Shown piece by piece: positions 13,201 to 25,099 of a stretch of 64,000 nt of DNA. Source of the stretch: Pleodorina starrii (lineage: Eukaryota > Chlorophyta > Chlorophyceae > Chlamydomonadales > Volvocaceae); contig BRXU01000011.1 in NCBI GenBank assembly GCA_030267565.1, forward strand, positions 1,416,501-1,480,500, in the 5' to 3' direction. The first letter of the stretch is position 1; the number at the start of each line of letters is the position of its first letter. The notes below the pieces were generated by a model. It was not told where the DNA came from, did not search any database, and saw only the letters and a program-made list of their open reading frames with translations. A program made the position numbers and the translations under genes.

Positions 13201-16200
13201 CCCTCCGCCCCTTCGCTGCGGTGTCGTTTTCCTTAAATCCCCCACCCCGCCCCACCCGCCCCCCACTACCCACCAGCGGCACCAGCCCCGGCACATCCAC
13301 CAGTCGGCACTGGTCCTCCCGTGTCAGCTCCTTCACCACCATCTCGTTAACCATCAACGTCGTAACCTGGGGAGGAGCAGGAGGATGAGCAGGAGGAGGA
13401 GGAGATTGAGGAGGAGGAGAGTGGGGAGAATGAGGGCCCTTGCCCCGACCTCCGCACCGCCTCACCTCCGCACCCCCCCCCATCCCCCCGCCTCACCAGC
13501 CGGCCGCCTCGGCTTCCCAACCCCTCTCCCAACCCCCTCCCCACCCCACCCCTCCTCTCCTCCCCTCTCCCTCTCTCCGCCCCTCTCCCAACCCCTCTCC
13601 CCCGCCCCTCTCTCCAACCCCTCTCCCCACCCCTCCCTCCCTCCCTCCCTCCCCCACCTGCCCCAGCGGCAGCTTCAGTTTGTTGGCCAGCGGCATTACG
13701 TAATCCGTGAGCAGCTTGCGCAGGAAGCGGAGGCTGATGGCACAGTGGGCCGAGGACTGAAACATACTGGCGCGCCGCCACCGGGCGCCCTTGGCATCCC
13801 ACTCCTTGCCGCCGCGCTGAGAAAGGGAGCGGAACGGAGCGGAACGGAAAGGAGCGGAGCGGAGCGCACCGGAGCAGGCAGGCAGGGCAGGCAGGGGGGC
13901 GGGGGGCGGGGGAGTGAGATGACTCGACACGTGGTGGATCGCGCGTATACAGCACAAGCACACAGCCCGGGGTAAGCTGGGGAGTTTGGGGGCACACAGC
14001 ACAGCACAGCACAGCGCAATGGCATCCCTCGAGTAGAGGTGGGCGGGCACCCCTCCCCTACCCCCTCTCACCTTGGGCGGTCTCCTGCTCTGTCTCCCCG
14101 CGTCGCTCGCCCCCGCTGACCCCGGCACATCCTCCCCCCCGAGCCCCATCGCCCCGTCAAGGTCCCCCGAGGCGGGGCTGAAGCGACTGCGACGGAGCTG
14201 ATCCCCCGGGCCCCCCGCGTCAGCACCGGGACTGCCGCCCCGCGAGTCGCCCCCACCGCCCGCCACCACACCACCACCACCACCACCACCGCTGCTGATC
14301 GACTCGCCGCGGTGGGGGGACTGCGGAGGGAGGAAGGGGGAGAGGAGGGGAGGGAGGGGAGGGGAGGGGAGGGGAGGGGAGGGAGGGCTTGCGTGAGGGC
14401 GTAAGTGGGCGTGAGAGGGGGTGAGAGGGCGTGAGAGGGCGTGAGAGGGCGTGAGAGGGCGTGAGTGAGCAAGTGGAGGGGCCAAGGCGAGATCAGACAG
14501 GCAGCCCGCCCCGCCCCCCGCCCCCCGTCCGCCCCGTCCGGCCTAAACCACTCACCCACGCCGCCAATTCGGACGGTGTCCTCCTCACCCGCACCACCCC
14601 CCCGACCCGGCCCGTTCACCCAACCCACCTGCCCAACTGACCCGCTGCCCCTCCACCCAACCCCAACCAGTCGCCGCGCCAGCCAACCCCCACACCCGAC
14701 CCTCCCTCCCTCCCTCCCTCCCTCCCTCCCTCCACCACCCACCCACCCACCTGCCCCACCGAGGCTGACGCCAGGTTCCTCCCCCCGCCACTCCGCATTA
14801 TGTGCGGTGTCGCCACCTCACGAGCCGCGATCGCAAAGCTGACCTCCGAGCGCTGCGGGAGGCAGGAGCGGTGGCGGAGGGTGGGAGGAGGGGAGGGAGG
14901 AGGGAAGGGGAGGGGTTCCGGCCATTAAGAGGGGGAGGGGGTTCAGGGAGTGATATGCTCCTTTATAAAATAATGAGTCACTGCGGACGTTGATGATGAG
15001 GGGGAGGGGGGGGGGCAGCCGCCCACGAAGAGACGGGCGCAGCGCAGCGCAGCGCTCGAAGAAACGGCTCCTCCTTCCCATCCCTCACCCCCCAACACCC
15101 CCCGCTCGGATCCTCCGCAGCACTTCGTCCTCCCGTTCACCCTTCCCTGCCATCGCTCTCCACCACCCACCATTCCGAACTCCTGGCCCCCCTCCCTCCC
15201 TCACCCCCAGGTGCCCCCCTTTCCCCCCGCCCCGAAACCCACCCGCCCTCCACACCTTGACCAACTTGCCAACAACTCATCACTCTCGACTGTTACACCG
15301 GTAATCTACCCCCCCCCCAACCCCCCACCTCCTCCCCTCCTCCCCACCTCCCCCCCCAACCCAAACCCACCCACCCCCCCAATACACATCCACACTCACC
15401 ATCCCCACGGATCTGCTGCCAATGGACCGGTGCCCCGTGGGCTTCACCGGCGGCAGTCCGTTGTGCCCCCCCGCCGCCAAACACGCCTGGCTGTCGCCGC
15501 TCTTGAACAACTTGCTAGGCGCCAAAAGCGACTGTACGTCATCGGCCGCGAGCGTCATCGGGGCAAATGTCAGGCGGGGGCGAGAGGGCCGAGACTGGCA
15601 CTGGGACTGGGACTGGGGAGATCGGGCGCTTGCGAGCGGGTGTGCGGACAGCGCCGAGCGCGGGGGGCCGGGGGACCGAGGCGGGAGATCGGGGGACCGG
15701 TCGCGGTCGCGGTCGCGGTCGCGGGTGGGGGAGGAGGTGGGGGGCGCGGAGGTGGGCTGGCCCCTGCGGCCGCGGGTGGGCGACCCGCAGCCGCCTCTCC
15801 CCCCTTGCGGCTGCGCTATCTCGTCGTTGTTCCCCGCCAACAGGCACGGCTCCACCGGTGTGTATGTGGTGGCGGCGTGGGGCGTGGGGTGGGGGGTGGC
15901 GGCCGCGGCAGCCGCGGTCGCGGCCGCGGCCGCGGCCGCGGTGGCGATGGTAGTGGTGGTGGTGGTGGTCGTGGTGGTTGTGGTTGTGGTGGTTGTTTGG
16001 AAGACGGTGGAGAGGGTGCCGCCGGAATCGTCGGCGGCCCCGAGGTGGGGTGCCAGGGTGGTGGTGTTCCGCCACACGACCAGCGGACCCATGGGTCCCG
16101 ACAGTAACCCGCATTCCTAAGGGATGGCGTGAGGGGGCGGGGGCGGAGGGGAGGGCGGCGGAGGCGGCGGCGCGGGCGCACGGGCACGCACGGACACGCA

Positions 16201-18670
16201 AGGCGACGTAGGGCGAGGGAAAGGGCGGCGGCGGCGGGGGAGGGAGGAGGAGGCAGGAGGCAGGGGGTTGAGGAGGGGCGGAAGTGGCGGGCCGTGGCGG
16301 TAGGGACTTGCGGGGACCCGCGACGACGACGGGCGCCCGCTCAACACCCCCCCCTGGGGGCCGTGTCATTACCTTCCCCCGCCGTTCCCCGCCCTCCCCC
16401 GCCCTCCCCCGCCCCGCCCGAGTTCCTGCCTGCATCGTCGAAGCCCGGGTGTGGTCAACGAGCCAGTCCCAGCCGCCGGCCCCCGCCGTGGCGCTGCCGC
16501 CGCATCCCTCCCCTGGAGCCACCGCCACTGCCCCATCCAGCACCGGCAGCAGCACCCGCCCCCCTGGAGCCACCACCGCCTGCGAACCCCAACACACAAA
16601 CGTACTCATACAGACACAACAGCGAAACAAGAACAGATCGAGAACCCACTTACGCGCCATCTTCCGGCGTGTATTCGGGGTGGGCAGGAGCGAAGCCACG
16701 AGGGCCTTCTGTACAGCCACCCTGGCGCCGCATCGCCCTTCCGCGCTCCTCCCCCCTCCCTCCCGCGCTCCGCGAAGCCCTTCATTACCTCCCCAACACC
16801 CCTCCTCCTCCTCCTCGGGGGCAAGGGCCTCCCTCCCTGGACCCCACCTTCCCCGACGCAGCCCACGCGCCCAGTCTCCAACCACCGCCAAAAATCAACC
16901 CGTGTCCATCCCGGGCCGGGGGGAGGGAAGGGCAAGGGGACAGCGAGCGCCCTAGAGCCAAACCCCAAACCCAAACCCATCACCCGCACCCGAGACTGCC
17001 CACCACCACGGACGCTCTCGGCTTCCCGGCTGCCGCCGTCGATCGACGGCATTCCCCATTAACACTGCCCCCGTTCCCGTTCCAGTCCGCTTTCGTGTCT
17101 CCGCTCTCGCTCCCCCGCTCCCCCCCGCGTCCGCTCCCGCTCCCGCGCGTCCGCACCGCACCCGACCGGCCTTACCTTTCTAACGAGCAACCCCGCCTGA
17201 CTGCCAGTCCGGAAACTAATGGTGGTTCCGGAAATGGCGTCCATCGGCTGCGACGGCTCATTGATGCTCTCCATCCGCATGGGCGCGAGAATGCAGCCGC
17301 CAGTCCGCAGCCGCCCCTCGCCGCTGCCGCCACCGCCCACACCGCCGCTGCCGCCACAGCCGCTGCCGCCGCCGCCGCCGCCGGTGTCGCCATCATCCGA
17401 GAAAAAGTCTTCGTCTGCCAAATCGTCATCCACCACCTTTTCCGTGTTGGCGCCCTCCTTGAACAAAATGCTGCGCCGCTCGCCGGCGGTGCCGCCGCCG
17501 CGCGCGCTGCCGTGGCTGCCGCCGCCGGCGCCGCCACCGCTGCCGCTTCCGCCGGATCCCGGGCCGCCGCCGCTGCCGCCGCCGCTGGTCTTCAGGATGC
17601 CGCTGACGTTGGCGCTGACGCGGAAAAGCGCCGTGGTGCCCCCAGAGGCGCCGCCGGGGCTGCCGGCGTTGAGCCCCGCGATCAGGCAGCCGCCGACGCC
17701 GCCGCCGCCGGCGGCGGCGCCGCCGCCGCCACCGCCCAGCGGCGACTGTGGCGCGCTGCTGCCGAGGCCGACGCCGCTGCCGTACCCCGCAGTGACGCCA
17801 CATGCGCTGGGCCCTGGCCAGATGACGTTGCCGTCAGCCGAGGCTCGCGCCCCGGGGCGGAAGAGCAGCTCCCCTGACCCTCCGTGCCTCACCCCCATGT
17901 CCAGGTTTCCGTCGGTGGATCCGCGGTGCTTGATGGCGCTGTGGAGCTGTGAGGAGCGGCGGCGGACGTCCCCGGGCGACACGACGGGCGGCAGCGGGCC
18001 GCGGATAATGGGCGAGCAGGCGCCCTCGGGGTCCACCTCCACCTCCGGGACGACCCTGCTGCCCTGCGATCGGGCAGGTGGGGGAGTGGGGGGGGGCGGC
18101 GGTGGGGGGCGAGGAGATGCGGGGGGCTGCAGCTGGGCTACGTCGCGGCGAGACCCAGAAGGGGGTTAGGTGAGCGTTTGGTGCAGTACAATGCGGCAGA
18201 GCAGAAGAAGGCAGCGGATGGGAGGCGGCTGCAGAAATGTTTGGGGGCGGGGGGGGGGAAGGGCTCGGTTGGCGGTCGCAAGTCGAGGGAACGCCACACA
18301 GTAGGCTCCGTCTGCGTTGACGGGGCGCACATCAACAGGCGGGCGGGTAGCGGGACAGCCCTACCTGTGAGTGTGCTGTCGTCTTCCGTTTTTCTACCAT
18401 AGAGTGCACCGTTTTGATGTCAAATTCTTGGATGCTCGTCTGCAAGGCAGCCGCGGGTTTTGTTGTCAGACACAGCTGCCGCTGCACTGTCAGCTGCTGC
18501 AGTGCCATCGAAAGGAGAGGAAAACCCCCAATGCGTGGATACTGCATAACGAATACATAGCGTTAAAATTGGACGCCCAGCAGACGCCAGCCTACCAGTT
18601 CCGTGGCCTTCACCAACGCAACTGACGCGTTTAGCGACCCCGCAAGGCTCCCAATGTCGGCTGATTTCAT
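4269..18670 (-). CDS. TIR-like / NACHT / WD40 STAND receptor-like protein
   Basis: Exons (5' to 3'): 18670-18596, 18496-18365, 18063-17176, an uncertain 16836-16654, 16579-16373, 16116-15400, 14852-14751, 14320-14072, 13816-13658, 13366-13274, 12912-12709, 12354-12151, 11812-11708, 10932-10849, 10188-10084, 9811-9509, 9305-8844, 8481-8137, 7855-6401, 5991-5740, 5243-4269; about 2,430 codons, and every junction is phase 0. The first ~850 residues are mostly Gly/Ser/Ala-rich. A TIR-like module follows (YFISHAW, VWIDIAAVNQ, RVWCLYE; the last resembles the TIR WC..E catalytic-Glu motif). Next comes a NACHT ATPase: Walker A GPGGAGKST in exon 10188-10084, Walker B LLIDAMDEAD at the start of exon 9305-8844, sensor VRVITSTRS, and winged-helix LHKSLHDWL. 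At least 12 WD40 repeats fill the last three exons. STAND proteins of this plan act as ligand-gated oligomerising switches. An immune or cell-death role is inference. Confidence 0.88.
10581..10800. repeat. 20-bp GC-rich minisatellite in an intron
   Basis: Eight near-perfect tandem copies of GCACCGCACCGCATCACGCC occupy 10581-10740, with T/C variants at one position, and degenerate copies continue to about 10800. The array lies in the intron between the exons at 10932-10849 and 10188-10084 of the NACHT-WD40 gene. Confidence 0.95.
10982..11353. repeat. Uninterrupted (AGGG)n microsatellite, about 93 units
   Basis: About 372 bases of pure AGGG lie in the intron between exons 11812-11708 and 10932-10849. 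The gene is on the minus strand, so the transcript carries (CCCU)n while the template strand is G-rich and could form quadruplexes. Confidence 0.97.
11501..11538. repeat. Interstitial telomere-type repeat (TTTTAGGG)n
   Basis: Four to five consecutive TTTTAGGG units, the Chlamydomonas-type telomere repeat, sit inside an intron of the NACHT-WD40 gene. Weaker relatives occur in other introns: near 5669-5700, near 11883-11900, and near 21722-21730 in the TIPIN gene. Confidence 0.85.
14401..14466. repeat. 10-bp tandem repeat (GTGAGAGGGC)n
   Basis: About five copies lie in the intron between exons 14852-14751 and 14320-14072, next to a (GGGGA)n run at about 14345-14388. Confidence 0.85.
14944..14990 (-). 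repeat. Dispersed intronic repeat, copy A
   Basis: On the minus strand it reads from AACGTCCGCAGTGACTCATT through a TTTATAAAGGAGCATATCACTCCCTG-type block. The second block recurs at 22192-22228 and 47731-47785, and all three copies are inside introns of different genes. Copy A is in the NACHT-WD40 gene, in the intron upstream of exon 14852-14751. Confidence 0.85.
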
Positions 18671-20509
18671 GCTATGTTGCTCTTGCGCCACCTGGTTCGA
18701 GTAACGAAGCGCAAGCCATGTAACACATGGCCATACACCTTTTTGGGAAGGTACTAACGCCGCAAAGTACTAACTGCATAAAGTTAACAAACACAGTAAA
18801 AATGCATGTAGTAAATACATGCCCCGGCTTGCCTTTTCCTTCTCCTTCTCCGCAGCGGTCCCAAGGTCGGCATTTCTTCCCGGATCCACTTCTGCTCCTG
18901 CTGATGGTGATGAAGCTGCGCAGCCCATTAAGTTAATCAGCTGCTAGGTTGCTGCCCGGGCCATTCAACCCAGGCGCTCATAATTCTTCTCAGGTTCGTG
19001 CGAGAACCCAGAGCTACAAAACAGAGTCCATTTGCAATAGTGTGCGTACTTTACATGCGCGACATATGTGCATCAGAGTGGCCAGGCCGAGTGTAACTGG
19101 GTTGAGTGCTCCCTCAGGAGGCTATGTACAGCCGTACGGTTGGTGGACACATTGATCGTAACTAGCTACTCAGCTACGCCTTACGACTTGTGGGAGCAAC
19201 TTATGCATAATCTGTCTCACTGCTTTCCTAGCATGCTTCAAGTTTGTGTATTTTACCAACAGATTTCAGGGAGTAGTTGCCATTGCCCACGCGAAAGGCG
19301 GCAGAGGGAGGGGCTGGCCCGGATTGACACATGCGGGTTTCTTTCTAAGATACTGAAGGAATTATTGGCTGCCTGTAACGAGGCCGTCCTCAATGACCAG
19401 CAGGTTTCGGACAGGCGTAAGGACGGGCCGGTGGAGGTTCGATGCGCCAACCGTGAGACGAGCCAGCAATTTGCATATTCACATACATGCCTATCTGGAA
19501 CGCCTATTGCGGCGGGTATATGGCGTGTTCTGTCTTGTTATCACGTGTGGCCTTCCGGGCCAACGCGTCTCTATCCCAGTTCCGCCTGCTCACGCTTCAA
19601 GCTGGGACATGATCAATGATGTTTATGTCACCGAAACATTAATAACTCTTGGTGACAGGCATCGCGGAGCCGTGGACACCAGTCGGCAGTTGGTCCGGCA
19701 GTTGGCGCAACGATCATACAATCCGTTGAAGTTGAAGTAGCTTATCCGTATCCTGTAAGCGTGTTTCTGACCATATCATTACGATTGAGAATGCCAACTT
19801 TGCGCACACTGCGACTGGAACGGATCATTAGGCAATATCATTCTGATGAACTCCATTGCCTTGTATAATAAGATGCTTTTTGTTGTTAATTAATTCATTT
19901 GTTGTGAAGCTTCTGAGGGGTTAGGGCTGCGCAATGCCCTGGGGCTGTGAACTGCGCACTGACTGCCAAACACCTTCGCGCTTTAGCAAGAGAGTATGGT
20001 GGACAGGACACGACTCAATACCTCAATGTGCGGGGTCGCAGATCCGGTTTTGTTGGTGGCCCTTGCCAAGGTCTCAGCGAATAGGATAATTAGGGATAAA
20101 CCGTCTGTCTAAAGCGCTGCGTAAATGCGCATGCATTCGTGCAGCGCTGGGCGTGTCTCCCCATGGCAGTGACGGTCTTCACGCATATGTCAGGTACATG
20201 TTCTCCATCCCGGACTGCCCCACGCATGGAAAAACTACCGTGGGCTTTTGAGAGGTCACATACAGAGGACGGGCACTGAGCGCGCTTTCATCCTAGCTTG
20301 GTTTCTTTACAGTTGGACCTCATTGTTGGTGCGGTGCGTGCTGGTTTCGCCGCGTGTTGTAAAACGGCTCTCGTACCGTCGTGCGGATTTGGCGGGAGCG
20401 CAATATGTTCATCTCAGTCACAGACGTTTCAGTTCTTGCTAGCCTGTGACATTATACTTACTCATAATTTATAGATACCGGCTAGGAACTCCGCGGCACG
20501 GCGAGAGCC
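18671..20509. other. Intergenic region between divergent genes
   Basis: The NACHT-WD40 gene starts at 18670 (-) and the TIPIN gene at 20510 (+). The sequence is less GC-rich than its surroundings and holds no splice-consistent coding frame that I can support. It probably carries both promoters, but no clear TATA or other element was identified. Confidence 0.5.
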
Positions 20510-23500
20510 ATGGACGACCTTGACGATGCCATGGACCAAGGAGGCGAGGCTGGGCCAAGGTAGGCGACATCAGCATGCATATCATCCTCAAATTACCAGA
20601 CAATCTTCATTCGGGCACGGGGCCAGGAGGGGCCCCGATGTCACAAAAAAGTCGCATGCGCTGGCCTTCAACCTGCCGTCCACTATTGATCGCATTTCTA
20701 GTCGTTCGGGACGCAGTATTCGCCCATGTACCTCGTCGGTGGCAAACCGCGAACCGTCCGCGGCCCAGCCGCGCTCGCTCCTTCCACATCGCCACCCTTC
20801 CCCCCGGCCTTCCCGCTCCCGCACTCGCAGCCCGCAAGGCGGCAAGGGCGTCGCCGCCGGGAAGGCCGCGGAGGGCGAGGCCGCAAAGCCCGCCCGCGCC
20901 CCGCGTAAGAAGGACCCAAAGCTTGACCTGGACCTCTTAGAGGTGGGAGGGCCCGAGACGGCGGCGAGAGGGCGGCTGGCGCGGGGGGATAATAATTGAA
21001 ACCGCAGCGATGGCACGCACGTGACGGGGTCTTGGGGCGGGCAGCAGTCAGCTGTGGACCCGGCTTGGGGGACGTGGGGGGGCGGCTCAGCTTGGGAGCT
21101 CCAAACAGACCGCGTGACCCGCCCCACAGAAACGCAACCAACCGCGTTGCGCCGCGCAAATAGTGTTGTTAAATCAAATGTCAAGTAGATAATATATAGT
21201 ATAATTAATACAATGAAAACGGAAATAAAATGTTTAGTCCGGATCCGGATTGGAAATGGATCCAGCGGGGCAGGGCCGAGGAGGTTCCGGCGGGAGGGGA
21301 AGGGCTCCCGGGGGTCCCCGCGGTCCCTCCACACTGGGGGGGCGCAGTGGGGGCTGCACGTCCCGCCAGTGTCCTCTTTCCCTCTCCCTCCCCTCAAAAC
21401 ACACACGCACAGACCCCCCTCCATGTCTTCTGCTACATTACCGTTTACGGCCTACACGTGGATAACACACACACCCGGCCCCCCGTCAACCCACTCGTCG
21501 CTGCCAGAGACAGGCGTGGCTTCACGTCTGCTGTCGACCCGCGGCCGCTATTCTTCCTGCTGCTGTTGCCTAAAAAGGAAAGGCACACCAGGAATGTGTG
21601 TGTGTGTATGCGCCCCCGCCCCCAGGAGTCCCCAACCCGCCTCACCTGCCGCAGGAGTTGCCATGCTGCCCCCCCATTCCCGCCCCCCCCCCATGCACTC
21701 GTCGCCCGTCCACCTTGAATTAAAACCCTAAAACCTTAAAAACCCCGCCAGGCGGATGGTGGGTTTAACGACATCTGGCACAAGATGGCTCCCGCCTTCA
21801 AAGCCTCTTTCCAGGGGGAGGGCCACGAGGTGGGTGGGAGGAGGAGGGGTTTCGGGGGTGCCGTTGGTCGGTTGGTCGGTTGGTTGTTTTTCGTTGAGTC
21901 CCATCCCTCTTCGCATTGCAATGTATACCTTCGCCCCTCCCTCGAGCCCCGCCCCGCCCTAACACGCGTCGGCTCTCCTCGGTTTGTTGCAAATTGTCCA
22001 CATTGCCCCACGCGCCCCTGCACCCCCTCCCCTCAAACACTACGGTTGTTCATCTGCATTACCCGTCTCCCACCCCCGCTTCAACACATAAAACGCACAC
22101 ACACGCACACTCCTCAACTGAATGCCCCCCCGTCGTCTCCATCTCCGCTGCGGTATCTTTTTTTACACCCCCTGAATGAGTCCTGGGCCCAGGACTCATT
22201 CTTATATAACGGAGCATATCACTCCCTGACCCCCTCCCCCCGGGAACAGGTTGCCGACCTGCGGCGGCTTCTGGAGCTTTATCAGCGCTGGCAGACTCGT
22301 TTCTATCCGCATTGCGACTTCGACACCTTTGTCACAAAGCTGGAGAAGGCGGGCAGGAGCAAGGTGGTCAAGGTGCGTGTATGCGTCTGCGTGTGTATGT
22401 GTGTATGTGTGTGGGGGGGAGGGGAGGGGAGGGGGCGCACACATACCCCCCAAACCTGGCACTCCGAGGACCTCCCACCGAGGACCTTCCTGGAGTGAAG
22501 TGAAGTGGGGGGACACCGACCCACTCCCCCTTGCCTCCCCCCTCCCTCTCACTCGCTCCCCCCGCCCCCGCCCTTTCTGCTTCTGCTTCCTTTCTTTCTT
22601 TCTTCTCCTCCCTACCCCCAACCCCCCCCCCGGTTCTTTCAGGCCAAGATGGGCAGCATGCGACAGAACCTGCTAGGACTCATCTTCCCCACGGGGGGAG
22701 ACGTGGGAGAGCTGCCGGCGGGGGCGGGCGAGGAGGCGCGGGTGGCTGCCGCCGGCGGCACGGGCGCGGCCCTTCTGCAGCGGGTACGTGGCCTGCCTCC
22801 TCCCGGGGGCTCGTCGCTGCTGTCGCTGCTGTCCAACCCGGCGCCTCCCCCCGGGGGGGGGGGTGGCCGGCAGGGGAGCATGGAATGGTGGTTGTGGTGG
22901 TTGGTGGTAGTTGTGGTGGTGGTTGGCCGGTGGGCGAAACTCCCCCTTCCCCCAAATTCACTCTTCAAATCCCCCCTCGCCATGGCAGTCACGTTTCACG
23001 AGACGTGCAGCCCGCAACCTTGACCAGCACACAGTACACATACACCCCCTCCTTCCCCCAACCCCCGGGGGGCAATCCGTGTCCCCGATGCCCGTTTTAT
23101 TGTGCTGTGCTGCGTCTCACATCGCACGTACCCACATACTGACATCGTTGAGGTTTGGTCCGCTTGGTCGGTCGCTGGCGCCGCAGGGGGCGGGGGCGGG
23201 GACACATACACCTGCGGGCCCCGCAGCAGCAGCAGCAGCCGCTGGAGGAGCCGGCCGAGCCGCAGCAGCAGCCGCCACCGGCGGCGGGGGCGACGACGTT
23301 GACCTGGATGAGGATGACGAGCTGGTTGCTATGCAGCGGGAGGCGGATTGGGTGGGTGGGTGGGTGGGTGGGTGGGTGAGTGCTTTGGGGAGATTAAGGG
23401 AGACAGTGCTTTTGCCGCGCGTGTGTTTGTGTTTGTGGGGGAAAGCGGGGAGGGGCGGGACGTCGGGGGCCTGCGAAAACCCCGTATGTGTGTATGTGTG

Positions 23501-24810
23501 CGCGGGCGGGAGAAGGGGTGTTAGGGAGTTAGGCTCTGGCGGCGGTGCGGCGCGCTCGCCGGCTCTGCCGTGCTATGCGTTTTCCGACTTGCCTAAAACC
23601 GTCAAACCTTAACCCAGAGCGTTTCAATGTCGTGTACCCCAACCCCAACCCTCGCGAGCAGGAGGCGGCCTACGCGGCAATGGACGAAATGGAGGCGGCC
23701 CCACAGCAGCCAGCGCAGCCGCCACGGCAGCCGGCGGCGCAGCCGCCACGGCAGCCGGCGGCGCAGCCGCCGGCCGCGACCGCCGCCGCCGCCGCCGACA
23801 TGGAGCTGGAGGAGCTGATGGATCTGGCGGAGGAGCTGCACCAAGCGGCGGCGCCGCCGCCGCCGCCGGCGGCGGCGCCGTCCGGCGCACAGGCACCTGC
23901 TGCAGCTGGCGGCGGCGGCGGAGAGGTCGCAGGCACTGGCGCTGCGGCGGCCGCGCCCGTGTACGGCGATGCGGATGAGGAGCTGATGGCGCTGGCGATG
24001 GGGTACGACGTGCCGGACGCGGCGGCGGCGGCGGAGCCGCCGCCGCCGACGGCGGAGGTGGCCGCGGAGCCGCGTGACGGCGGGGCTGCCGCCGCCGCCG
24101 CTGCCGGGCAGGCGGCGGCGGCGGCAACGCAGGAGGGTCATGTGGAGGATGAGGACGAGGAGCTGCGGATGTTGGCGGCGATGGATACGACGGAAGCGGA
24201 GGCGGCGGTGGCGTCGCAGCAGGAAGCCGCCGCCGCCGGCGAGGCGGACGACGACGGGAGGGTGCCGTCGTCGTTGCCTCGTGACGCCGCGCCGATGGAT
24301 GTCGACGCCGCCGCCGCCGCCGCCGCCGGCGGTGGCGGCAGCGCCCAAGGTGGCGAGTTGGAGGCGAGTGTACGACAGTACGGCGGCACGGAGGATCTAG
24401 ACGCGGAGCTGCTTGCGCTCGCCAGTGCCGATACGCAGGCGCTGCCGCCGGGTGGCGGCGGCGGCGCCGCCGCCGGCGACGCGGTGGCGTCGTACGGCGG
24501 CAGTCGTGGCGAGGAGGCGTGCGGCTCTAACGCCGAGGGCCAGGAGGAGGAGGGGCTTCGGATGGGAGGGGGAGCGGGGGGGAGCGCTCCGGATACCGCC
24601 GTCGGCGGCGGCGGCGGCGGCGGGGCGACTATGGGCAGCATGGCGGAGCGGCGGCTCGACGGCGGCGGCAGTTTAGGGGAGGGCGGCGGCGGCGGCGGTT
24701 GGACGCAGCCGGAGTCTGAGCCACAGGACAGCCAGGGCCAGGGGGCGGGCCTTATGCTGCGAGACCTTTTGATGGACCAGGGGGGGATGACGCAGACGCA
24801 GGAAGAGTAG
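20510..24810 (+). CDS. TIPIN: TIPIN/Csm3/Swi3 fork-protection protein
   Basis: Exons: 20510-20559, 20831-20942, 21752-21829, 22250-22372, 22643-22783, 23187-23351, 23662-24810, giving 605 residues. The Swi3/Csm3 domain covers roughly residues 44-140: KKDPKLDLDLL, then GFNDIWHKMAPAFK, GEGHE, DLRRLLELYQRWQTRFYPH and FDTFVTKLEKAG. From the family, this protein partners Timeless, stabilises stalled replication forks and helps checkpoint signalling in the nucleus. The start is the first ATG (MDDLDDAMDQ), and exons 1-2 join through a split codon. The tail after residue 170 is Ala/Gly/Pro/Gln-rich, far longer than in yeast or animals, and contains several acidic DEEL..LA-type motifs. A TGTAA signal lies 200 bases past the stop. 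The exon 3-4 intron holds a dispersed repeat. Confidence 0.9.
22174..22201. repeat. 28-bp perfect palindrome at the head of intronic repeat B
   Basis: The arms GAATGAGTCCTGGG and CCCAGGACTCATTC abut with no spacer. The right arm runs into the dispersed intronic repeat at 22192. Confidence 0.9.
22192..22228 (+). repeat. Dispersed intronic repeat, copy B
   Basis: Starts GGACTCATTCTTATATAACG and ends GGAGCATATCACTCCCTG. It lies about 20 bases before the 3' splice site of TIPIN exon 4, so its CTCCCTG end leads directly into the polypyrimidine tract. Confidence 0.85.
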
Positions 24811-25007
24811 GGGAGGGGGGGGTTGAGTATGGGGAGGGGAGGTTTAGACCTTGAGTGTGTGCGTTTGTATGGGGAGCAGTTCGGATTTGGACACGAGAGG
24901 CGTGGGTTTGATTTTGTCTCTTGTGTGTGTGGACTTGCCGGGCTTGCCGCGTTGCTCGATCTTTCCTTTCGTGAGGCGCCGTTTTGGTGCTGGGCTGTTG
25001 GGGCTGT

Positions 25008-25012
25008 TGTAA
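25008..25012 (+). terminator. TGTAA polyadenylation signal of TIPIN
   Basis: TGTAA, the chlorophyte signal, about 200 bases after the TIPIN stop codon. Confidence 0.55.
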
Positions 25013-25099
25013 GTTCTCCACTTCCATTGGGTGGGTGGCGGTCCCGATCCCTGATCCTGAACCCGCCGCTTGCGCCCCCTCCTCGCCTCCCCGTTCTAC

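Noticed and set aside
16606..17052. A confident extra exon between the exons at 17176 and 16579 of the NACHT-WD40 gene
   Set aside because: 16836-16654 fits phase and has a GTAAGT donor, but its translation is Arg/Gly-rich, so it is only noted as uncertain.
19068..19619. 183-codon frame between the NACHT-WD40 and TIPIN genes
   Set aside because: No domain, no codon-use pattern like the genes, and no supporting splice sites or signals.
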